Assembly: GCA_903953455.1 (NCBI GenBank)
Contig: CAJBJW010000193.1
Coordinates: forward strand, 1-13,165
Source of the DNA: an uncultured Pseudomonadota bacterium
GTDB lineage: Bacteria > Pseudomonadota > Gammaproteobacteria > Methylococcales > Methylomonadaceae
DNA length: 13,165 bases
Reading direction: 5' to 3'
Position numbers and translations under genes: made by a program. The notes under the pieces are model-generated. The model was not told where the DNA came from, did no database searches, and was given only the letters and a program-made list of their open reading frames with translations. Positions 6,957 through 13,165 of the stretch are shown piece after piece. Every line of letters begins with the position of its first letter. The first letter of the stretch is position 1.

Positions 6957-8297
6957 ATGCATATCCATATTTTAGGTGTTTGTGGAACATTTATGGCAGG
7001 GATTGCCGTTTTAGCGAAGCAATTAGGTCATGACGTAAGTGGCAGTGATGAAAATGTTTATCCGCCAATGAGTGATCAATTAATCGAACAAGGAATTGTA
7101 CTTAAAAACGGTTACAGTCCCGACAACTTACTACCTAGACCGGATTTAGTCATTATTGGTAATGCGCTGTCGCGTGGAAACAGCGAAGTGGAAGCGGTCT
7201 TAAATTTAGGCCTTCCCTATAACAGTGGCGCACAATGGCTAGCAGAAAATGTGCTGCGCGATAAATGGGTGCTAGGCGTTGCAGGTACCCACGGAAAAAC
7301 GACAACAAGTAGTATGCTGGCGTGGATTTTAGAAAAACAAGGATTTAATCCTAGTTTTTTAATTGGTGGCATTCCGTTAAATTTTGGCATTTCAGCAAAA
7401 TTAACCGATTCAGACTTCTTTGTAATTGAAGCGGATGAATACGATGCAGCATTTTTTGATAAACGCTCAAAATTTGTACATTATCGCCCCCGTACAACCA
7501 TTTTAAATAATTTGGAGTACGATCACGCCGATATTTTTCCCGATTTATCCGCTATTCAAAAACAATTTCATCATCTTATTCGCACTGTGCCAAGCGAGGG
7601 ATTAGTTATCGTTCCTGAAGGTGATATCGCTTTAGATGAAACACTTGCTTTAGGTTGCTGGACACCGGTGATGTATACCAGTATTCACGGTCAAGCCGAT
7701 TGGAATGCGGATTTATTGTTAACAGATGGCAGTCATTTTTCGGTTTTCTTTGATCATGAGCGTCAGGGTGATGTGAAATGGACATTAACAGGCGATCACA
7801 ATGTACGTAATGCCTTGAGTGCCATTGCGGCTGCACGTCATGTGGGTATTTTGCCAAGTGATGCGATTGCTGCTTTATCCGAATTTCAAAGTGTTAAACG
7901 TCGAATGGAAGTCGTCGCATCAAAAGACCATGTCACGATTTATGACGATTTTGCGCACCATCCAACCGCTATTGCGACCACACTTCATGGTCTGCGTGAG
8001 CAAGTGGGCGATGCGCGTATTATTGCTATAGTCGAGCCACGTTCAAATACGATGCGTTTAGGCGTTCATCAACACACTTTAGCGGCGTCACTTCGCGCCG
8101 CTGATATTGCGATTATTTATCAACCCGAATCACAAAGTGCACTGACATTGGCTGCGAATACGGTTGTATGTCAAACAATTCCCGATATTGTGGCGCGTTT
8201 TCGCAGTGAAAAGGGACAGGGCTGTCATGTGGTATTAATGAGTAATGGCAGTTTTAGTGGTTTACAAGGTCAGTTAATTGATGAATTAAACAGTTAA
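6957..8297 (+). CDS. mpl: UDP-N-acetylmuramate:L-alanyl-gamma-D-glutamyl-meso-diaminopimelate ligase
   Basis: Mpl is a cytoplasmic Mur ligase that joins recycled murein tripeptide to UDP-MurNAc, using ATP, so that cell-wall peptide re-enters synthesis. The 446-residue protein has all three Mur domains. The N-terminal UDP-binding domain has the GVCGTFMAGIAVLA loop at 7-20. The central ATPase domain has GTHGKTT at 110-116, EADEYD at 158-163, NLEYDHADI at 185-193 and GDHNVRNALSA at 279-289. The C-terminal domain has DDFAHHPTAI at 330-339. The CGTFM loop and the EADEYDAAFFDKRSKF block distinguish Mpl from MurC, and the length fits. It is followed after 39 bp by cysH. Its presence implies meso-diaminopimelate peptidoglycan and active murein recycling. 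It is preceded by a partial copy of its own N-terminal domain. Confidence 0.96.
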   Translation: MHIHILGVCGTFMAGIAVLAKQLGHDVSGSDENVYPPMSDQLIEQGIVLKNGYSPDNLLPRPDLVIIGNALSRGNSEVEAVLNLGLPYNSGAQWLAENVLRDKWVLGVAGTHGKTTTSSMLAWILEKQGFNPSFLIGGIPLNFGISAKLTDSDFFVIEADEYDAAFFDKRSKFVHYRPRTTILNNLEYDHADIFPDLSAIQKQFHHLIRTVPSEGLVIVPEGDIALDETLALGCWTPVMYTSIHGQADWNADLLLTDGSHFSVFFDHERQGDVKWTLTGDHNVRNALSAIAAARHVGILPSDAIAALSEFQSVKRRMEVVASKDHVTIYDDFAHHPTAIATTLHGLREQVGDARIIAIVEPRSNTMRLGVHQHTLAASLRAADIAIIYQPESQSALTLAANTVVCQTIPDIVARFRSEKGQGCHVVLMSNGSFSGLQGQLIDELNS

Positions 8298-8336
8298 TTT
8301 ATCCAATCATTTTTTAATCGAGTTAACATTATCAGT

Positions 8337-9050
8337 ATGAATATTGACGATTTATCCACCCAACTTGCGGGTAAAAATCCGCGTGTCATTTTAAAAGCCG
8401 CTTTAGAAAAATTTGAACATATCGCCATTTCATTTAGTGGCGCAGAAGATGTGGTCTTAATTGATTTAGCGCTGGCTATTCGAAAAGATATACCCGTTTT
8501 TTGTCTTGATACGGGACGTCTGCATCCTGAAACGTATCGATTTATCGAGCAAGTGCGCAAGCATTACGGCATTGATATCGATATTTTAAGTCCAAATAGA
8601 GAACTGCTAGATCCATTTGTTAAAGATAAAGGGTTGTTTAGCTTTTATGAAGATGGACATTCTGAATGCTGTGGGATCCGTAAGGTTGAACCGTTGCGTC
8701 GTAAACTAGCGACGGTAGATGCGTGGATTACAGGGCAGCGCAAAGATCAAAGTGTGGATACACGCCAAGATATTCCAGAAGTTCAGCAAGACAGCGCATT
8801 TTCAACACCATCGCATACGCTAATTAAGTTCAATCCACTGTTGAATTGGTCATCTGCGCAAGTGTGGGATTATATTGAAGCCTATCAAGTGCCTTTCAAT
8901 CCACTGCATCAACAAGGTTTTGTGAGTATTGGATGTGAGCCCTGTACACGGGCGATTCTGCCTAATCAACATGAGCGCGTTGGGCGTTGGTGGTGGGAAG
9001 ATAGCACGAAAAAAGAATGCGGATTGCACTCGGGGAATGTAAAGAAGTAA
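8337..9050 (+). CDS. cysH: Assimilatory adenylyl-sulfate reductase, [4Fe-4S] type (CysH family)
   Basis: This cytoplasmic enzyme reduces activated sulfate to sulfite in cysteine biosynthesis. The 237-residue protein has the PP-loop-like SFSGAEDVV at 32-40, the CLDTGRLHPETY block at 56-67, WITGQRKDQS at 130-139, GRWWWE at 216-221, and a C-terminal KKECGLH with the probable catalytic Cys228. Cysteines 111-112 (ECCGIRK) and 200/203 (GCEPCTR) form the CC...CxxC set that binds a [4Fe-4S] cluster. By family knowledge this marks enzymes that use APS directly, as in Pseudomonas, rather than the cluster-free PAPS reductases of enteric bacteria. The final choice of substrate is an inference. No ribosome binding site is obvious before the ATG. 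No other sulfate-reduction gene adjoins it, and it is convergent with hsdR across a hairpin. Confidence 0.93.
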   Translation: MNIDDLSTQLAGKNPRVILKAALEKFEHIAISFSGAEDVVLIDLALAIRKDIPVFCLDTGRLHPETYRFIEQVRKHYGIDIDILSPNRELLDPFVKDKGLFSFYEDGHSECCGIRKVEPLRRKLATVDAWITGQRKDQSVDTRQDIPEVQQDSAFSTPSHTLIKFNPLLNWSSAQVWDYIEAYQVPFNPLHQQGFVSIGCEPCTRAILPNQHERVGRWWWEDSTKKECGLHSGNVKK

Positions 9051-9063
9051 AAAAGTGAATGTG

Positions 9064-9094
9064 ACGCGATGCTTGAAGTTGCGCATCGCGTTTT
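9064..9094. terminator. Hairpin between convergent cysH and hsdR, likely bidirectional terminator
   Basis: The inverted repeat ACGCGATGC (9064-9072) and GCATCGCGT (9083-9091) forms a perfect 9-bp stem with a 10-base loop, 13 bases after the cysH stop. TTTT (9091-9094) follows on the plus strand. On the minus strand a run of six T follows after a spacer of some nine bases. The hsdR stop (9095..9093) lies at its right edge. Position between two converging genes supports a shared terminator, though both U-tracts are short or displaced. Confidence 0.65.
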
Positions 9095-12000
9095 ACGCCC
9101 AAGCCTCGCCCAGTGCTTGTGTTTGCTGCAAAATCAATTCAATGGCTGATTCTTGTTTATCGGGTGGGTATTTGTATTTTTTCAAAATACGCTTTACCAT
9201 CAATCGCAGCGTTGCTCTCACATTTTCGCGTGAATACCAATCAACCGTGATGCTCTGCCTGAGCTTTTGCGTGAGTTCTTGTGCAATTTTTTTCATGGTT
9301 TCATCGGTGAGTTCAATTACAGCGGATTCATTCTCCGCTAGCGCATCATAGAAACGAATTTCATCTTCACTCAAGCCTAAATTTTCAGCGCGTCCCGCCG
9401 CTTCACGAAATTTTTTCGCCATATCAATCAATTCTTCAATGACCTGCGCTGTTTCAATCGCTCGGTTTTGATAGCGTTTAATCGTATTGACGAGCAAATC
9501 AGAGAATTTTTTACCTTGAACAATATTTCCCGAAAATCGCGCTTTGATTTCCCCTTCAAGTAAACGCTCTAACAGTTCTATTGCTAAATTCTTTTCGGGT
9601 AAATTGTGTACTTCCGCGAGAAAATCATCATCCAAAATACCGATATTGGGGCGATCAAGTCCGACGGCATGAAAAATATCGACGACGTCTTCTGATACCA
9701 CCGCCGAATTGATAATTTGACGCATTGCTAAATCGCGTTCTTCGTTGGTGCGTTTTTGCTGAGTCACATCGCGTTTAGTCAAAATAACTTTGATGGCTTG
9801 AAAAAAAGCCACTTCCTCGCGCACGGCTTTCGCTTCATCGAGTGTGCAGCAAAGTGTAAACGCTTTACTCATAGCAAGGGCATTATCTGCAAAGCGTTTT
9901 TTTCCGTCTTTGAGTCCGAGTACATGATTTGCCGCGCCCGCTAAACGCTTATGACCTGTGGTGAGAAAATCGCTGTAATCAAAGCCATGCAGAAGACCGC
10001 GAATGATATCGAGTTTTTCTTCTAATACTGCGTAGGCTTCGGCTGCGTCTACGGTTGGGCGACCACGCCCGTTGCTTGATGTGTAATCTTTTAGGGCGCT
10101 GCGCAATTCGTTAGCAATGCCAATGTAATCCACGACAAGGCCGCCTTGTTTGTCTTTAAACACACGATTCACACGCGCAATGGCCTGCATCAAATTATGG
10201 CCTTTCATGGGTTTGTCAACGTAGAGCGTATGCACACAAGGCGCATCAAATCCCGTCAGCCACATATCACGCACAATCACTAAACGTAATTCGTCGGCAG
10301 GGTCTTTGAAGCGTTTTTCAAGACGCTTTTTCACTTGGCTGCTGTAAATATGCGGGCGCAAAATGGCTTTATCGCTGGCTGATCCTGTCATGACAATTTT
10401 AATCATGCCTTTTTCGGGATTGTCGCTGTGCCAGTCTGGACGCAATCGGATAATTTCATTGTAAAGATGAACGCAAATATCACGGCTCATGCCCACAATC
10501 ATCGCTTTTCCCGTTTGTGCTTTGCCGCGCTCTTCAAAATGCGCGACCAAATCAGCGGCAACACTCGCAATGCGTGGCTCTGCGCCGACGATTTTTTCTA
10601 AAGCCGCCCAACGGTTTTTTAGTTTCGCTTGCTGTGCGTCTTCTTCATCTTCTGCAATTTCGTCCACTTCCTCATCAATAAACGGCAATTCATCGGGATT
10701 AAGTTTGAGTTTTGCCAATCGAGATTCAAAGTAAATTGCCACTGTCGCGCCATCTTCTTTGGCTTGCTGCATATCGTAAATGTGAACATAGTCACCAAAC
10801 ACCGCGCGGGTATCTCTATCTTCTAACGATACAGGCGTTCCCGTGAATGCCACAAACGTTGCTTGCGGGAGAGCGTCGCGTAAATGCTGCGCGTAGCCGA
10901 CTTGGTATTTTTCTTCGCCCGCTTTGCCTTTGAGTGTGGCTTCAAATCCGTATTGCGTTCGGTGTGCTTCATCAGCAATCACGACAATATTGCGCCGTTC
11001 AGAGAGTATCGGAAACGTATCTTCATCTGCATTGGGCATAAATTTTTGAATCGTGGCAAATACAATGCCGCCCGATGGACGATTTGACAATTTCGCGCGT
11101 AAATCTTGGCGCGTCAACGCCTGCACGGGTTGTTCTCGCAGTAAATCTTGGGCGAGTGAGAATACCCCAAACAACTGACCATCAAGATCGTTGCGGTCGG
11201 TAATAACGACAATCGTGGGATTTTCCATGGTGACATCTTGCATCACTCGCGCCGCAAAGCACGTCATCGTGATGCTTTTTCCGCTGCCTTGCGTATGCCA
11301 CACCACGCCGCCTTTATGATTGCCTTCTGGGCTTGATGCCGCGATGACTTGCGCAATAGCCGCTCTCACCGCATGAAATTGATGATAACCCGCAATTTTC
11401 TTCACCAATGCGCCGTCATCTTCAAACAGCACAAAAAAGCGTAAATAATCCAAAAATAGGGCAGGGCAAAATAATCCCCGCACTAAGGTTTCGAGTTCGC
11501 TAAATTGCCCCAGTGGGTCAAGCGTGACGCCATCAATGGTGCGCCATTGCATAAACCGCTCCGCATTACTCGACAGCGCCCCTAGACGCGCCTGCGTGCC
11601 ATCTGAAATGACCAGCACTTCGTTATAGTGGAACACATCGGAAATTTGTTCTTTGTAGGTTTGCAGTTGATCGTAGGCTTTCCATATATCTGCGTTTTCA
11701 TCGGTGGGATTTTTTAATTCTAAAATCACCAGCGGCAACCCATTAATGAACAAAATAATGTCGGGGCGGCGTGTGTGCTGTGCGCCTTTGAGGGTAAATT
11801 GATTCACCGCTAACCATTCATTCGCGTGAGGATGGGCAAAGTCCATAAGTTGAACATAATCCCCGCGCGTTTCGCCATCGAGTTGATATTGCACAGGGAC
11901 GCCACTCACCAGTAAACGGTGAAAGTGGCGATTGGCTGACAACAGTTCGGGCGTTCCAAGATTGACCACTTGTTGAAAAGCGTCTTCTCGCGCCATTGCG

Positions 12001-12179
12001 GGAATGGTTGGATTTAAGCGACTAATTGCACTGCGCAAGCGTTCAAGTAACAGCACGTCAACGTAATTTCTGCGCTCGGGCGATACACCATCAACGGCAA
12101 TGTCATAGCCAGAAAGGAGCGTGTAGCCAATTTCAGCAAACCAGCTTAATGTTTCTTGTTCGAGTTGGTCTTCGGTCAT
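9093..12179 (-). CDS. hsdR: Type I restriction enzyme R subunit (nuclease and translocase)
   Basis: HsdR is the motor and nuclease subunit of type I restriction-modification complexes. It pulls unmethylated foreign DNA and cuts it when joined to HsdM and HsdS. Counting from the ATG at 12179 the protein has 1028 residues, normal for the family. The N-terminal nuclease domain shows RPDIILFINGLPLVILELKN with Asp140, Glu154 and Lys156 (PD-(D/E)xK). The helicase part has QGSGKS (Walker A, 297-302), a VVITDRNDLDGQL block, DEAH at 403-406, FTGTP at 445-449, and the late motifs RDMWLTGFDAPCVHTLYVDKP and QAIARVNRV. A helical C-terminal region follows. An ATG 36 bases upstream is in frame, but the 12179 start overlaps the previous stop as ATGA and has AGGA 8 bases before it, so it is preferred. 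All active-site motifs are intact. hsdM and hsdS are not in the window. Confidence 0.95.
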   Translation of the reverse strand: MTEDQLEQETLSWFAEIGYTLLSGYDIAVDGVSPERRNYVDVLLLERLRSAISRLNPTIPAMAREDAFQQVVNLGTPELLSANRHFHRLLVSGVPVQYQLDGETRGDYVQLMDFAHPHANEWLAVNQFTLKGAQHTRRPDIILFINGLPLVILELKNPTDENADIWKAYDQLQTYKEQISDVFHYNEVLVISDGTQARLGALSSNAERFMQWRTIDGVTLDPLGQFSELETLVRGLFCPALFLDYLRFFVLFEDDGALVKKIAGYHQFHAVRAAIAQVIAASSPEGNHKGGVVWHTQGSGKSITMTCFAARVMQDVTMENPTIVVITDRNDLDGQLFGVFSLAQDLLREQPVQALTRQDLRAKLSNRPSGGIVFATIQKFMPNADEDTFPILSERRNIVVIADEAHRTQYGFEATLKGKAGEEKYQVGYAQHLRDALPQATFVAFTGTPVSLEDRDTRAVFGDYVHIYDMQQAKEDGATVAIYFESRLAKLKLNPDELPFIDEEVDEIAEDEEDAQQAKLKNRWAALEKIVGAEPRIASVAADLVAHFEERGKAQTGKAMIVGMSRDICVHLYNEIIRLRPDWHSDNPEKGMIKIVMTGSASDKAILRPHIYSSQVKKRLEKRFKDPADELRLVIVRDMWLTGFDAPCVHTLYVDKPMKGHNLMQAIARVNRVFKDKQGGLVVDYIGIANELRSALKDYTSSNGRGRPTVDAAEAYAVLEEKLDIIRGLLHGFDYSDFLTTGHKRLAGAANHVLGLKDGKKRFADNALAMSKAFTLCCTLDEAKAVREEVAFFQAIKVILTKRDVTQQKRTNEERDLAMRQIINSAVVSEDVVDIFHAVGLDRPNIGILDDDFLAEVHNLPEKNLAIELLERLLEGEIKARFSGNIVQGKKFSDLLVNTIKRYQNRAIETAQVIEELIDMAKKFREAAGRAENLGLSEDEIRFYDALAENESAVIELTDETMKKIAQELTQKLRQSITVDWYSRENVRATLRLMVKRILKKYKYPPDKQESAIELILQQTQALGEAWA

Positions 12180-12772
12180 TGTTTGCTTCCTAATGATTCG
12201 AGTTTTGATACCCAATTATCAAAGCGTGAGCATTTGGAACGAACAGCTTTCAAACCTGCCAAATCTATAATTTCTGAACCATGCAACTTTTTGTCGTAAC
12301 GTGGGAAAAGTTTTTTTAGTCGATGTGATGGACTGGTTTCAAAACGATCATTAACTTTTTCAGGTGAGCCTGCTTTTTGTACAGCATTTTGCATTTCTTC
12401 TCGTTGTTGTGTTCTGCCTTCCAACCATTCTACGGCTGATTCTGGCACGGCAAAAATGAGCGCTTCAAACTCATATTGTTGCACATAAGAAATTAACCGT
12501 GAGTTCGAGAATAATTTACCGATTTCGGCTTCTAATTCTTCGACATTGCACCCATGTCGTGCTTTGAATCCGTAAAAATCATAAAACGTGCTAACAAAAT
12601 CAAAGGCGCCCAGTAAAGGCGGTAATGCCCGTCGAATTTTATCTAAGCTAACATTGCCTTCAATATCGATAGCCGTAACGGAAATTTGATATTTTTCCAA
12701 ATGAGGTCGCAAGACTTGATGCACAAATTCACGTTCAGTAGCCCCTTCAACGCTAATGCCAAGACGCTTCAT
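12176..12772 (-). CDS. DUF4276 family protein, TOPRIM-like (RloB-like)
   Basis: The 198-residue protein begins with SVEGATEREFV (7-17), a strand ending in an acidic Glu9 and a short loop. It then has FYDFYGF at 63-69 (Asp65) and QQYEFEALIF at 98-107. This acidic pattern is typical of DUF4276, which is generally regarded as a TOPRIM-like, possibly nuclease, family. By family knowledge these proteins are commonly encoded next to AAA_21-type ATPases, and that is the case here: its ATG overlaps the ATPase stop as ATGA, and its own TGA overlaps the hsdR start the same way. It is therefore very likely a partner of the ATPase in an anti-phage or DNA-handling role. Nuclease activity is an inference. 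RloB proper is a related but separate family, so the comparison concerns organisation. Confidence 0.85.
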   Translation of the reverse strand: MKRLGISVEGATEREFVHQVLRPHLEKYQISVTAIDIEGNVSLDKIRRALPPLLGAFDFVSTFYDFYGFKARHGCNVEELEAEIGKLFSNSRLISYVQQYEFEALIFAVPESAVEWLEGRTQQREEMQNAVQKAGSPEKVNDRFETSPSHRLKKLFPRYDKKLHGSEIIDLAGLKAVRSKCSRFDNWVSKLESLGSKQ

Positions 12773-13165
12773 TCAGGCGTCCCTCCCATCGCATTCATTT
12801 CCCAAATATCGCCTATTTTGTATTCTTCGAGCCAAGCCGTGACTTCTGCTTTTTTTAAGCGGCGAAAGTTTGATGCGTTGTCGATTTGGTCAACGACAAC
12901 AATATCTTCCCAGCTAAATTGATTTGCTAATGTAACAGATTGAGTTGACGCGATAATTTGAGTTTGCTCGCTGGCAGAGCGCATCATTGCCGCTAGTAAT
13001 TGCATCGCAAATGGATGTAACCCCAACTCAGGTTCATCAAGCAAAATGATGGTAGGTAGATTGGGTTGTAGTAGCAATGTCGTCAAACATATAAAACGCA
13101 GTGTGCCATCAGAAAGCATTGTGGCATCAAAATAATCATCACTGCCTTTATGTTTCCATCGGAGA
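12769..13165 (-). CDS. AAA_21/ABC-type ATPase, C-terminal part (5' end outside window)
   Basis: The frame is open to the right edge, giving 131 C-terminal residues. The first in-frame ATG at 13119 is internal, because conserved sequence (LRWKHKGSDDYFDAT) continues upstream of it. Visible motifs are LSDGTLRF, the ABC signature region, then TIILLDEPELGLHP (Walker B with catalytic Glu and D-loop), and IIASTQS, the switch region with Gln where many ABC ATPases have His. These fit the AAA_21 predicted ATPases of the RecF/SMC-like kind, whose Walker A would lie beyond the window. The stop overlaps the start of the DUF4276 gene by 4 bp. Such ATPases usually act as sensors or regulators for a partner effector nuclease in defence systems. 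Which system this is cannot be fixed from the fragment. Confidence 0.9.
   Translation of the reverse strand, partial: LRWKHKGSDDYFDATMLSDGTLRFICLTTLLLQPNLPTIILLDEPELGLHPFAMQLLAAMMRSASEQTQIIASTQSVTLANQFSWEDIVVVDQIDNASNFRRLKKAEVTAWLEEYKIGDIWEMNAMGGTPE

Noticed and set aside
8278..8304. Possible separate cysH promoter (TTGATG with TTATCC or similar)
   Set aside because: The -10 candidates are poor, and the 39-bp gap after mpl is compatible with read-through.
8294..8560. Minus-strand 88-codon frame over the start of cysH
   Set aside because: It is antisense to the conserved CysH N-terminus and has no recognisable features.
12769..13119. Treating the ATG at 13119 as the start of a small 116-residue ATPase
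   Set aside because: The frame stays open with family-like sequence to the window edge, and the Walker A half would be missing, so it is an internal Met.
1..13165. CRISPR arrays, tRNA or rRNA genes, insertion sequences, attachment sites
   Set aside because: No spaced direct repeats, cloverleaf-like sequence, transposase or integrase frame, or flanking repeats were found on reading. Intergenic space is almost nil, with the largest gap about 80 bp.

Overview
The window looks like a chromosomal segment of a moderately AT-rich gammaproteobacterium. HolC, Mpl, ApaG/ApaH, an E. coli-type GshA and the pepA-holC pair all point to that class. I cannot place the genus. No rRNA, tRNA, insertion sequence, integrase or CRISPR array is visible.

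Left part (1-5869, all minus strand): a tightly packed gene train read from right to left, apaG, apaH, gshA, pepA, holC, mtnA and then the first 25 codons of a CysZ/EI24-like membrane protein that leaves the window. Gaps are 9, 43 and 30 bp, then a 14-bp overlap, 9 bp, and an ATGA overlap, so it is probably one or two transcription units. Roles are housekeeping: Ap4A hydrolysis, glutathione synthesis, peptide turnover, replication clamp loading and methionine salvage, plus possibly sulfate uptake.

Middle part (5950-9050, plus strand), starting from a short divergent intergenic region: a secreted ankyrin-repeat protein, a free-standing copy of only the N-terminal domain of the Mpl murein-recycling ligase, complete mpl, then cysH. 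The cysH product carries the cysteines of an iron-sulfur APS-type reductase. The two Mpl-related genes are a tandem partial duplication. About 48 of 104 residues are identical in an ungapped hand alignment, and the short copy has a new basic, proline-rich tail.

Right part (9093-13165, minus strand), convergent to cysH across a hairpin that could terminate both strands: a defence module. An ABC/AAA_21-type ATPase (5' end beyond the window), a DUF4276 TOPRIM-like protein and a type I restriction HsdR subunit are joined by two successive 4-bp ATGA overlaps. This resembles RloA/RloB-like ATPase-nuclease pairs known to sit within hsd loci. The hsdM and hsdS genes, if present, would lie beyond the right edge.

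Several genes touch sulfur metabolism (cysZ-like, mtnA, gshA, cysH), but they lie in two opposite-strand groups, so shared regulation is not shown. The two most interesting features are the solo Mpl N-domain protein beside mpl and the ATPase-DUF4276 pair translationally linked to hsdR.
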